A stretch of 64,000 nt of DNA from Haemaphysalis longicornis. Taxonomy: Eukaryota > Arthropoda > Arachnida > Ixodida > Ixodidae. The notes beneath the pieces are model-generated. The model was given only the letters and a program-made list of their open reading frames with translations, did not search any database and had not been told where the DNA came from. A program made the position numbers and the translations under genes. Shown here in pieces: positions 20,530 to 30,163 of this stretch (its first letter is position 1; each line of letters starts with the position of its first letter). The DNA lies in contig CM023454.1 in the NCBI GenBank assembly GCA_013339765.2, positions 63,989,878 through 64,053,877 of the forward strand, written 5' to 3'.

Positions 20530-22160
20530 AGAGTTCCCACTCCCTCTCAAACTATCCCGTTACTGTAAAGGGTGTTTGGCCATCATTTGGACCTTTGAAA
20601 AATTGTACGGCCCCCCATTGTACGGCAGCACACTTGATTTACTCCCAGATCATCAAGCACTTTGTTGGCGGTATTCCGTGATAGATACGTCTTGTCCTCT
20701 TGATATTTGGGCTCTTCCAGTGTAAAAGTACTACATCCGTGTTCTTCACCGTTGCCGCTGAAAGCGCATAACGCTGACACCCTTTCGCACTCACCAGTCT
20801 CTAGTAACACTGCCTGCCTTGCCACCACTTATACTGAGAAATTTTTTCAAGTTTCTTTACGTCTTTAACATAGTGGCTGAGCAAAACATAGATTCGTTGA
20901 TTACTTCTGTAATTGGCTTTGTGACCGCTACAGGTGCGTCACTTTGAAGGTGTTCGCGAGCTCTTCACCTCCAAGTATCACACTTCACCCTTCGTGAGAA
21001 GTTGCTCAGCCGGCGCAACTACGTCTACGACCCACGAAACTGGTTTTTGGTTAAACCTCGCCATTTGCGTGCCGACATATGCTCTTCCTACACACGGATC
21101 GAAGTGGCGCACTAGCTAGTGTCCTCAAGACGCACGAGCGGCTTCGCTTATAGTACTATAGGTGCGGCATGCACAACTGCATACACAAGTAAGTCAATGT
21201 ACAGAATTTGAGCGCCGCCCATTAACGCAATAATAATTGTCCGGCCTCTTGCAGCCTCTATCCTGTCCAGCAAGGCGTTCTGCATCACCCTGCAAGGCCC
21301 ACAACCTATTACACGGCCAGAAACCGTTGGATCATAGTAGCTGTGGACCACCCGACCTGGTACGCGGAAACGGCAGGGCTACGTGCATCGACAGCACGAC
21401 ACCTTGCCTGCCTTCTTCTTCGTCACTTCCGTGTTCGCCACGTGGTTCCTCGGGAACTCTTGAGTGACCGATGACGGGTGTTCTTATTTGACGCCATTGA
21501 AGCCCTACTCGCGAAATGTCATTTTGTTCAGCGGACAAAAGTTCGTCATACCATCCGCGAACAAATGGGCCCAAAAAATCTTTAATCCTGCCCTTGACGA
21601 TATGCTGTCTATGCACGCCACTTCCAACAAATGTAATAATAATGTTGTGTTGCCCTTTGTGACATTCGCCTACAGTACGGCGATGCAGACCAGCACGGGG
21701 TTCTGGCCATTTTTCTTGTTTTAAGGACGTGATCCGTCCTACACGGTAAACCTCATTCTCCCCTGTTATCCCGGCGCCACAGAACTTACACCGGTTTCGG
21801 AGCTTGCCCGCCACGCCAAAGAATACTGTAAACTTGCCCCTTCGTTTACCTCGGCCGATCAACAGCTTCAGAAACATCACCGTGACAATTCTACCAAAGC
21901 GCTGACTTACGACGCCACCTAACTTGTGGGGCTGTATGTCCCCTGCCCAATACTTGGTCTCTCTCCGAAGCTCGTATCCAAGTACCATGGACCGTAACTT
22001 GTTGCCGAGTGCATTTTGCCAGTCAACTACCTCGTGGAACTAACCACGTCGACCTCGGATCATTGTCGGCACGGACGTTAGATGATCTATGTGCAACGGT
22101 TGAAGCCTCTTTACGAGCCTTTTGCACTGTCGTCACGTTAGCCGAGTCGCCAGAACACCT
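20530..22160 (+). mobile_element. Ty3/gypsy pol remnant (RNase H to integrase)
   Basis: The left part has a damaged RNase H (GCLAIIWTFEKLYGPPLYG then LLPDHQALCW). Near 20,990-21,110 there is an eroded zinc-domain region. The integrase core follows from 21,320: RWIIVAVDHPTWYAETAGL, then VPRELL, DMLSMHATSNKCNN and LPFVTFAYSTAMQTSTGFWP. The C-terminus has PILGLSPKLVSKYHGP and VQRLKPLYEPFALSS ending near 22,160. No LTR was recognised next to it. It is neither family A nor obviously family B. Stops and frame changes run throughout. Confidence 0.75.
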
Positions 22161-22490
22161 CCTTGTAGACGCTGGATGGATGCACAAGGAATAATGAACA
22201 CATGAGCCTAATGGGGTATGTGCGGTGTGCAGGCATCAGCCATACGAAAGAGTTATGCAGTATTCCCGTGAGTGTAGCGCTTCCGCCGGTGTCAGCGGAA
22301 GACGCAGCACCGCAGACGACGCCTTTGTGCATATCGGCCATCATCTGGACGCTCACATCTATGCTCGCTTCACCTCTCGCCCATACAAAAATCGCCTAAA
22401 CCATTTATCGTCGTCTATCTGCATGAAAAGATATATATATATATATATGTAGTCTGGCAACAAAAAAAAATCCCACCCAGCACGACAAAA
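22161..22490. other. No gene recognised; ends in a short TA repeat
   Basis: The stretch after the gypsy pol end has open frames on both strands but no recognised motif. It may be the 3' untranslated part of that element. At 22,431-22,448 there is a short (AT)n run. Confidence 0.4.
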
Positions 22491-22676
22491 TAAGGTTAGT
22501 AGAGACAGAGACACACGAGAAGGACATTAAAATAAAAATAAACGTTTACTGACGCTTTAGGGAAAGGACTCCCTTTCTTCAGAGTACTGAAGAAAGGGAG
22601 TGCTCTCCCTGAAACATCAGTAAACTTTTATTTTTATGTTTAATGTCCTCGTGTGTCTCTCTCTCCACTAACCTTA
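22491..22676. repeat. Foldback element 1 (186-bp imperfect palindrome)
   Basis: TAAGGTTAGT at the left end and ACTAACCTTA at the right end are inverted copies. The homology continues inward through GACACACGAG...GGACATTAAA and its complement to a centre near 22,584. The whole unit would form one long hairpin. It is bounded by AT-rich sequence on both sides. No coding capacity is present. Its inner arms carry a hammerhead-ribozyme-like motif (see 22,587-22,622). Confidence 0.85.
22587..22622 (+). ncRNA. Hammerhead-ribozyme-like motif in foldback element 1
   Basis: CTGAAGA (fits the CUGANGA core) at 22,587-22,593 is followed by a 6-bp stem AGGGAG/CTCCCT with loop TGCT, then GAAA at 22,611-22,614. 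Next come AC, the loop ATCA, and GTA, which gives a 2-bp stem III and a predicted cleavage after A22,622. Flanking bases (AGAGTA and AACTTT) can form most of a stem I. This order is that of minimal type I hammerheads reported from Penelope-like retroelements. One unpaired A precedes stem II. The other arm (minus strand) has the GAAA box altered. Activity is not shown. Confidence 0.45.
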
Positions 22677-22687
22677 TACATATATAT

Positions 22688-22883
22688 TGTTACGTGGCGG
22701 CAGGACAATGATGAGGCGAGCCATGGGCGACGATGAAGTGATGTATTTACACGATGTTGCCGCAGAGCGATGCAATCTATTTACAAGCGGCCATGATCGC
22801 TCGGGCGAGCCGCATCCTCTTCGTCGTCTTCGGTGACGGGTTATGGCGCTATGAGGCGTTGTCCACGTAGGTGTTCCGTGACA
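22688..22883 (-). repeat. 3' LTR of a gypsy element (family C), minus strand
   Basis: Plus-strand TGTTACGTGGCGGCAGG...TTCCGTGACA has TG...CA ends. Next to it on the right is TCACCCCCCGG, which on the minus strand reads as a GGGGGGTGA polypurine tract directly before the LTR. The TGTTACGTGGC start is shared with family B LTRs at 47,384 and 52,382. An inverted scrap of this LTR lies at 27,311-27,395. Confidence 0.7.
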
Positions 22884-23035
22884 TCACCCCCCGGCGGAGG
22901 ACGACCGTCCCGGTCGAGGCCAGGGTAAAGACAGGGTGGCGAAGCGGATGAGCAAAGCGATGAGCTCTTGTAAATATACCCCCGCTTTAAAGTCGAGAGA
23001 GAAGCCGCTGCGGGGATAGCTAATGGCGAACGCAC
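22884..23035 (-). pseudogene. Tail of gypsy family C pol/3' internal region
   Basis: After the polypurine tract the minus strand continues with Pro/Arg-rich, high-GC sequence typical of the region between integrase and 3' LTR. Only about 150 bases remain before unrelated DNA (from about 22,975) begins. No catalytic motif is included. Confidence 0.4.
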
Positions 23036-23325
23036 CGCACCGGTTTGCGGAGATGTGTTCGAGTCCCGCTCCCGGAAAAACGGCGGATTTTTCTCGACTT
23101 ATTTTCGCTTATTTATCATGAATCAAAGAAACGTGACAAGCCACGTCATTCGGCCTATTATATTCGAAAAAAGCCGAATAGCACTGGCAATGACGACTGC
23201 AACCTTGATATGTATCCTTGACCGAGTCCCTCGCCCCTATCTCTTGTTCTGCTATATAATGATATACGAACATGGGAACGAGAAGTGAAGTTTCCAATGG
23301 TCCAGAGAAAATATCAAAGTAGAGT

Positions 23326-23463
23326 CCGACGCAGTCTCAAAAACAAAAACCACATGTTTACTAACGTTTCGACTGGTTTGGCAGTCTTCATCGGAGTATG
23401 AAGATTGGACCACCAGTCGAAACGTTAGTAAACATGTTTGTTTTTTTTTTTGAGACTTGTCGG
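23326..23463. repeat. Foldback element 2 with hammerhead-like arms
   Basis: CCGAC..GTCTCAAAAACAAA on the left and TTTGTTTT..TGAGAC..GTCGG on the right are inverted copies. The inner arms CATGTTTACTAACGTTTCGA and its complement flank a centre near 23,394. Each arm has the order ATGAAGA..TGG/CCAGTC GAAAC GTTA GTA, resembling the second half of a hammerhead (stem II, GAAA, 2-bp stem III, cleavage site). The CUGANGA box is imperfect in both arms: CCGATGA on the minus strand of the left arm, and AGTATGA in the right arm. A TA microsatellite follows directly. No coding capacity. Confidence 0.75.
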
Positions 23464-23473
23464 TAGGTATCTA

Positions 23474-23487
23474 TACTATATAATATA

Positions 23488-23527
<40 letters not shown>

Positions 23528-23537
23528 AAATATATAC
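23474..23537. repeat. (TA)n microsatellite
   Basis: Imperfect alternating T and A over about 64 bases, directly after foldback element 2. Confidence 0.9.
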
Positions 23538-23539
23538 TG

Positions 23540-24097
23540 TACATGTACTGAGAGAGGAAAGCAGGCAGGGCGGTGTTGATTCCGGCGGTCGTTACTAAGC
23601 AGCCAGCTGAAACGACGAACTCCGATGATGATTAGGATCGCGCGACCCAGCGATACGATGATGACACAAAACGATGCGTGGGCGAGACGATGGTTACGAT
23701 AGAGCTTTAGGACACAATGCAGAGAATGACCCCTCAAGCAATCAATGTGAAGACAGCGCTTATACTAGTTTCCCCGGCGGCTGAAGCGGCAATCCTGGCC
23801 GTCAAAGGGAGGACGATCTGCACCGAAAGGGATTTAGGCGTCGAAACATGGGACAGTTTCGATGCCACGGCACCGTCGGTCAGCGAATCCACAAGTGGGA
23901 GCAACGACGTAGTTGACTGAAGATGTTCTCGGTAGTACGTTGTACGGACCAATCAAGCGCGGCATAAAGTTTTCACAGAGTCCTGGCACATTGAGCAGCG
24001 TCGAAAGCAGTACATCCTCTCCAGGGTTGAATATAACTTTCCGGCGGTCTGCGTCATAGCGCGACCTGCGGTCATTTTGGCAGGGCTCGGTAGTCAC
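23540..24097 (-). mobile_element. Gypsy 3' end, minus strand (integrase C-terminus and LTR-like)
   Basis: On the minus strand 24,097-23,834 encodes the C-terminus of a gypsy integrase. RYDADRRKVIFNPGEDVLL, VPGLCENFMPRLIGPYNVL, SSVNYVVAP and ADRRCRGIETV make up the GPY-type module. From about 23,800 to 23,540 comes a GC-richer, LTR-like region with a purine run (minus strand CGCCGGGGAAA near 23,775). The inner pol and 5' LTR are absent. SINE copy 1 adjoins on the right. Confidence 0.7.
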
Positions 24098-24102
24098 GGC
24101 CC

Positions 24103-24392
24103 GGGGGTTAAAAGAAGGTCCCCTTCACCCCGAGTAGTCTGAGTGTGCTGGCTTCCACCCCCATGTGCAGGAAACAAAAATACCTTAACCTAAATACCAG
24201 AGAAAGCGGTGGGGAGATAGCCCCGCCGGTACCGTAGTGGCTATCGCACCAGACCGGTATTCTGGAGGTGGTGGGCTCGGATCCCACCCACCGGGCATTT
24301 TTTCAACACTTGCTTTCTGAATAAAAAAATGTATCATCTGTATCTATGAGCTACAATACCTCCCCTTTGCTTTCCGAGGTTTTCTTGACTGT
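24103..24392 (+). mobile_element. tRNA-like SINE, copy 1
   Basis: A unit of about 290 bp is repeated almost entirely at 24,562-24,860. It starts at GGGGTTAAAA, has a leader GGTCCCCTTCACCCCGAGTA, a tRNA-like core at 24,222-24,297 and a tail with CCTCCCCTTTGCTTTCCGAG. The core has A-box-like TAGTGGCTATCGC and B-box-like GGGCTCGGATCCC, as expected for RNA polymerase III transcription. The tail lacks an evident LINE-derived end. Confidence 0.7.
24222..24297 (+). ncRNA. tRNA-like core of SINE copy 1
   Basis: The D arm (CCG..CGC), the anticodon arm (CCAGA/TCTGG with loop CCGGTAT) and a perfect T arm (GTGGG/CCCAC) fold as in a tRNA. The acceptor stem (CCCGCCG against CACCGGG) has two mismatches. 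Position 33 is C rather than U, so it is unlikely to serve as a real tRNA. Confidence 0.6.
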
Positions 24393-24561
24393 CAAACCCT
24401 ATTTTGTGTCTTATTTCACGGAGCCCCTCTTTCCCATTTCTGATTCGCTGCATGCTTAGCGATTGCCTCTGTTCTGGCCGTCTTGGTACCAAGGGTAGCT
24501 CAAGAGGGTTCAACGCTGGTCGACCACTCCCGAGATGTCGTATACACTTGAGTCACAGCCC

Positions 24562-24860
24562 CTAGGGTTAAAACGAAGGTCCCCTTCACCCCGAGTAGTC
24601 TGAGTGGCGCTGGCTTCCACCCCCATGTGCAGGAAACAAAAATCCCTTAACATAAATTCCCAAGAAAGTAGGTGAGGAAATAGCCCCGCCGGTAGCGTAG
24701 TGGTTATCGCACCAGACCGGTATTCTGGAGGTCGTGGGTTCGGATTTCACCTGGCGGGCATTTTTTCAACACTTTCTTTCTGACTCAAAGAATTTATCAT
24801 CTCTTTCTATGACCTACCACAACCTCCCCTTTGCTTTCCGAGGTTTTCTAGACTGCCAAA
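24562..24860 (+). mobile_element. tRNA-like SINE, copy 2
   Basis: This is a direct repeat of 24,103-24,392 with scattered substitutions and short indels. It runs from the leader (GGTCCCCTTCACCCCGAGTA, identical) to the tail (CCTCCCCTTTGCTTTCCGAG, identical). It ends where a long TA microsatellite begins. The spacing between the copies is about 170 bases of unrelated sequence. Confidence 0.7.
24685..24760 (+). ncRNA. tRNA-like core of SINE copy 2
   Basis: A full cloverleaf can be drawn. The acceptor CCCGCCG pairs with TGGCGGG (7 bp, one G-T), the D stem GCG pairs with CGC, the anticodon stem CCAGA pairs with TCTGG, and the T stem GTGGG pairs with TTCAC with two G-T pairs. The anticodon position reads GGT (Thr-like), but base 33 is C. 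It is embedded in the repeated SINE unit, so it is not called a tRNA gene. Confidence 0.6.
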
Positions 24861-24861
24861 C

Positions 24862-24922
24862 TATATATATATATATATATATATAAATATATATAAATAT
24901 ATATATATAAACATATATATAC

Positions 24923-24955
<33 letters not shown>

Positions 24956-24972
24956 AATATATATATATATAT
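24862..24972. repeat. (TA)n microsatellite
   Basis: About 110 bases of alternating T and A with a few interruptions. An open frame of repeated Tyr-Ile across it is an artefact of the repeat. Confidence 0.95.
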
Positions 24973-24979
24973 GTTGTAA

Positions 24980-25384
24980 GAGTAAATTGTCGGCACGGCT
25001 GAAACAAAAATACACAAGCGTACCACGTAGCGGGGTTGTTCCTTGTTATATTTTATTGCTGGCGCAAACCCATTTCTCTACCAACTAACGTGTTATTTCA
25101 CACATGGTTTCAACGATACGTGTCATTTCAGTAAGAGTTGTATCAGCATAGCGTGTAATAAATACTGTTCTCTGTGTAAACGTCATTATGCGAAGACCTT
25201 AAAGTTACTGTTGCAAAATATCCTACGGTGCCACACACCTAACAAAATTGTTCTTAAGAAATCGATATTTACCTAAACAAAGTTTGTGTAGGACAGCCAC
25301 AAAAATTATGCAATCAGATAAGTGAGTAATGCTTCAAGGCTTGTATCTTTAGCCGATGAGTAAGTACCATTTTGAGCTTGATAT
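24980..25384. other. No gene recognised
   Basis: AT-rich sequence between the TA repeat and the solo LTR. I see no domain or repeat match. Confidence 0.45.
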
Positions 25385-25800
25385 TCCGATGAACCATGTT
25401 CAGCGTTTTTTTGTTTTGTTTTTGCCGACGGACTGCGCCTAGCTATGTTTTCTGTGTTAACTGTCGGTCGCTTTGAGCGCAGGCTGAATTATTTACGTCG
25501 CACGTGTTATCTTAATTAATACGGAGAGTGTTTCGAAATAACATTACCAGCCTAGAACACTCTTGTTTGCTCGAGTCTGTTGTGGCTGCAATTCGACTGT
25601 TCGAGAAACCCTCGAGCCCAGAGGTAAATACCCACAGCTGACACTGCGGCATTCGACTCTTCGAAGCGGGCCTGCGGACGTCACTTTGTTGACTGCTGCT
25701 TCGCCGTCTGTGTAATCTTTGATTTGTTAGGGGAGCACAATTTCTCTCCAATTAACTTGTTTTCCTTGAATACAACTGCGTCGTGTTTGGTTTCGTGACA
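25385..25800 (+). repeat. Solo LTR of gypsy family A
   Basis: The segment aligns end to end with the family A LTRs. It has GAACCATG near the start, then GCCTAGAACA, ATTCGACTGTTCGAGAA, AGGGGAGCACAA, and it ends TTTCGTGACA at 25,800. The first G of TG is lost. The bases before it are ATAT and after it ATAC, a near-perfect 4-bp target duplication. No internal region is present, which is what LTR-LTR recombination leaves. Confidence 0.75.
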
Positions 25801-26929
25801 ATACATAATACGGGGGAAACAGAAACTCCAAATAAAGCTTCCGTCATAAATAAATTCTAGTTGTGAAACTGAGCCTGGTTTAGAAACAGACGATGACCCC
25901 GCGTCAGAATCACCGTACCTAAGGCAATAAAAATAGTCTGTAAGGTTAGGCAGCTAAAGTTAAGAATTGAAGCGCTTTTAGTACCAAAATTGCTATAACA
26001 TCAGTTTCGAGCAAGGAAAAGCTTACAAATAAGACCGAAAGTTCGACACTTGTGCAATGAGCTTTGGGAAGCTACAAGCCCGCTACAGCCAGGGTACGTG
26101 GTCTTCCAAATTTTTTACCCCAACTAAGCAAAAACAGGGAGAGCTTTAGCACCAGTACCCTCTCCAGTGAAACTCTTAGCCAACTACGCTTATAGTGAGT
26201 TTGAACTCTGAGCCAAAGACAATACAACTGGAGATACGAATCCTCTGGAATAGCACACAAGTTGGTTAGTTAAACGATTTGTGTCCGACGCTTATGCTGG
26301 AAAGTGGAAACGCTTCATGAACCATGCCAATTCGAATGAGTGTAGAACTAACCACAAAACGATAATTATGGTAAATCAAAACTCTCCGGCAGTGTGATAG
26401 CGTTACGTTTAGCGATTAGAAAACTCCCGATAAGTGCAGCGAATACTCGGAATTTCAAACTACGGATTACACGAAAGGTCGCTGTTGCACGTGCTTTTGG
26501 TGAACGTTCTGTGAATGGCGGTGCAGCTCGCCGAATTTTCCCGTTAGCATTGGGAAGGGTCACGAGTACAAGATTCATTCAGCAGCGCGAAGGATGCAAA
26601 GGAGTCAGAATTCGCTGAGTGGCATGTACTCTCAGGAGTAACTCGTGTAGCACAACTCTCGATAAACAGCAGTGACGCTGACGTTATGGGACTTTTGTTA
26701 AGCGTCGACTAGGCGAGTGAATTGAACAATCTGATTTATAAAACCCAAGGTCACAGTCGAGAATTCACCGCGAGCGGTGCCAGCGCAACCTAGTGAAACC
26801 ACTCGGCGAGCGCCCCTATAAATGGGGGTACAAACTTGGTAAGGGCCCCTCACCTTTCAACGGAAACACTACGTTAGACATGCTGCAATTCCTCCAGAGG
26901 AGTGCGCTAAGACTTTTGACAAAACCTTT
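25801..26929. other. No gene recognised
   Basis: Short open frames on both strands without a recognised motif. No repeat shared with other parts of the window was found. Confidence 0.4.
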
Positions 26930-27310
26930 GTGTGTAATTTTTCATTTTCTGAAAACGTTCGCTTGCAACCTGTCAAAACTTTTTACTACATTTATATTTT
27001 TCCAATAAATATTGACCCAAGTGGAGTTGCTAAAATAATTAAATCCCTCAAATTTTCTTCCGCACCTGGTTGTGACGACTTCAGCCCTAAACACTTGCAG
27101 AGCTTTTGCGCCTATTTATCCATCATTTTGACAAAGATTTTTCAGCAATAACATGACGACGGTTGTTTGCCTGCCGACTGGACAGTGGGGAAGGTTGTTC
27201 CCCTTCATAAATCAGGAAAGAAAAACTCGCCGCCTAATTACCGACCCTATTTCACTTACTAGCATCCCTTGTAAAATACTCGAGCATGCTCCTTTTTCAC
27301 ACCTTCTTAC
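26930..27310 (+). pseudogene. LINE reverse transcriptase N-terminal fragment (CR1/L2-like)
   Basis: Over two frames the plus strand encodes IDPSGVAKIIKSLKFSSAPG, LQSFCAYLSIILTKIFQQ, CLPADWTVGKVVPLHKSGKK and PISLTSIPCKILEH. This is the fingers region of a CR1/L2/jockey-type RT, up to motif 2. The catalytic palm is missing. The LINE match stops abruptly at about 27,310, where an LTR scrap begins. Confidence 0.7.
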
Positions 27311-27395
27311 TGGCACGGGCAGTGGATGGCACGGGCTCGTTGCTCGAGCGATCATGGCCTCTTGTAAATAAAATGCATCCCTTTGCAGCACCATC
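27311..27395 (+). repeat. LTR scrap of gypsy family C
   Basis: TCGAGCGATCATGGCC..CTTGTAAATA..TGCATC matches, in opposite orientation, the central part of the LTR at 22,688-22,883. About 80 bases are left. It is fused directly to the LINE RT fragment on its left, probably by insertion followed by deletion. Confidence 0.6.
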
Positions 27396-29699
27396 ATGTA
27401 TATATATCACTCACACCTTCCATGCTTCGTCCCATTCACCCTGCTTCCATCTAACAATGTAAAAAAGAAAGCGGTTTTCTAGATCGGGTCTGCTTTGCAT
27501 GCCTCTTTCACATACATCTTCAACACTGCACACAGTACTGGGATCGTGCTATAAATGCTCAATAGCAGAATATTATCTTCTTTTCTATTTTTTGTAACAC
27601 TATATTTCAGCTTTCGATTGCACACGATTTCCAAGCGTTGTTCGTAATATTAGGTGTCCACAAACTGAATAAGTGACAGAACATTTTCACTAATATACTT
27701 CGTAATTTTATTAGTTTTCGCCCCAAGTGATTGTAAGGCCAAGCCGGTGACGCTCTTTTTTGTAAGTGTAAGTTTTGTTTAATAAATTTGCCCTAATTGC
27801 GTTTTGAAGTTCCCAATTTCAAAAAAGTTTTATATTTGACACAAATTTTACACCAGATACCTTTTTCTACATCTTAGGATTCACACTTCCTGAATATTTT
27901 TCTACCCTCAGTAGCTGCGTGAATTAAAGAACCCTTTGAAGATGTGTATGGTAAAGGTGGTAGTTAGAACTGAAACACTACTTACAACTTCCTGGAAATA
28001 TGACGAAAAATCAATAAGCACAGCCGCCAAAACTAAACGCAATCTTATAAGCAAAAAGTTGCGGGATGCGAAATTCATTGTGATGCTTAGAGTCAAAACG
28101 CAGATACAGATCAAATGCAGCAGTATACAGAATTTTTCCTTCTGCCTCTCCCCATCGGGACCAGCCGCCACTCGGCAAAGAGGGCAGCTTTCATAACTGC
28201 GCTTATATATTTATTAGCTTACAACCTAGATAGACGACAAAGCAAATATGCACGCTAAATGATAAATAATGGGTGGGCGGACGTGTGTAAATACAAAATA
28301 AGGTGAGTTGGAACTTATCTCAAAGGTATAGAGGAAGGTAGCAAATATACCAAACATAGTTTGAAAATTCAGTTTTAGTAATTTAGGCTAATCATGATGT
28401 CGTATACGTTAACGCAATAATTTTTATTGTGATACGCGTCTTTCTAGTTATGTTGCTCAGAACGACATTGAAGTGATTGTACGTTTAATTTGGTCAAATA
28501 ATAAGGATACCACGCAGTCGAACAATTCCCCCAAAAAAGTGAGTTGGCTGTATGTAAATTCTGGGGCTAGCTGCACATCTTTTATTGTAAACACGTGCAA
28601 CTGGAATATTTTATTTAATCTGTTCTGTTGATATAGCTTTCACGTAGTCTCTATTTATCGTGTAAATAAGTATTAAAAATATTTACAAGAATATTTGTGT
28701 TAATATTAAACTGGAAACTTTACTGCTAATTTCCATGTCTGCAGAAGTTTACGAAAGCAGTCACCTGTCCCGATTGAAAACGCTAGTGCGCTCCAGTTGA
28801 GTTTGTGCTTGGGGTAAATGGACTCAATAAAAAAACAAAAATTATTATCCTAACTGGAACGAGTCTAGATACGTTGCGACGTTTTATATTACAACGTTGC
28901 AAACATAATGCGAGGTTCTTTTGGTAAACCAGTGTGTTTCGAGTGAAATTGGTCAGCAAAAAAACAAAATATTACTGATGCGTCGACAAAGAACTTAACA
29001 GATTGACATGAGCAGACGATGGTTGTCGTAGCTATAGCAGTGGTTTTGCCTTTCCACTGTTTATCTTTCCACGGCGCCCTTTCCAGAAACCTGTAAAATA
29101 CCGGCATCACTTGCAGTACCAGAAGAAAATTTCAGTCAAGTAAATGCAGGTGGAACACACTCACTATCATATAGTCTAGCCTGGGCAGCATACACAACAA
29201 CAAAGAAGAAACACATACATGAAAACAGAATACTCCGAGAGCGCCTGTACATTGCAAGTAAACACAGCAGTAAACAGAACAAAAAGCATGCTTTGTGGCA
29301 TTCTATTCAAAATAATAAAGTACTGATCTACTTACTGTGCTGTTAAAACATGGGGGAAATATTTTTGAAAACTGGACGAAAAGGTAGCAAAAGATTTGTT
29401 TAAAGTGTAATATTTTAGTGGAACTGTCGCAGCTTTGCTCAAATAGGTCCTATTCCTAAACACCAAATTTCTACTCCACAGACTTGGCCATACTGTTGCA
29501 AGAAACTCGAGGTGCATGCAGACTTCCTAATTGTGTTGTTTTTTGTGGACGCTACTGTACCCCACAAGTCAAAATACTCTAACAGAGCACCCACCGTTAG
29601 TGGTCAAGAGACTATTCTTGTTCACATGCCTTGCAAAGCCACCAGCAACATTGGGACAAAGGTAGCGATTCATCTCGAGAGGCGATAATAGTCACAGTC
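27396..29699. other. No gene recognised
   Basis: About 2.3 kb of AT-rich DNA with short open frames on both strands and no motif I recognise. It is one of the longest stretches in the window without evident transposon coding sequence. Sequence from about 29,560 may already belong to LINE-3. Confidence 0.45.
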
Positions 29700-30163
29700 G
29701 ACCCCACCCGCCTCCCCCCTACAAAGTACTTCTACTAGTCTGCGTCTACTTTTGTCCTCAATGTACCTCTCACGTCCGGGGAACATACGACTGGATCCCT
29801 CATGGTCTTTCTTTGAAGTTTACTGGGCCCATCATGACTGCTAGAGATTTCAAGGATGGAAGTACAGTTTGGTGATACCCCTCTAGCGATCACCGTGGTA
29901 AGCGTCTCGAGGAAGCGATAGAGTTTAGCCATCTACCATTGCCAAGCGAGCATTTTCAGACTGGCGTGGGCCTACACTCCTTCCAAAAAGACAGAACGTA
30001 AGACATCAGATTCTTCACAACGGGTATAGTCAAGTCATGGCGAACTGCTACTTGTACAAGGTTTAGCAACAACTACCCTATCCTTCTTCATTTGAATGCA
30101 ACGAAAGTCCCATTCAAATATCACTACTCCACCATTACCTGGAACTAGTTTCGCACTCTCTAT
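29700..30163 (+). pseudogene. LINE-3 endonuclease part, left of the gypsy insertion
   Basis: Frame-broken plus-strand sequence carries an RGTYDWIPHGLS segment, a damaged GDFN-like ARDFKDGSTVW, then SSDHRGKRLEEAIEFSHLPL. FQTGVGLHSFQKDRT follows, and an SDH-like region reads SNNYPILLHLNA. This order fits the C-terminal half of an apurinic-type LINE endonuclease. It is cut at 30,163 by gypsy copy 3 and continues at 41,656. The identification is weaker than for the RT part. Confidence 0.5.

Noticed and set aside
23010..23080. tRNA-like segment with GTTCGAGTCCCGC
   Set aside because: It has a T-arm-like stretch only. I could not form acceptor, D or anticodon stems around it.
24222..24297. Functional tRNA gene
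   Set aside because: The acceptor stem has mismatches, position 33 is C, and the sequence is embedded in a longer unit repeated at 24,562-24,860. A SINE is the better explanation.
24814..25026. Open frame with repeated Tyr and Ile
   Set aside because: It is only a translation of the TA microsatellite.
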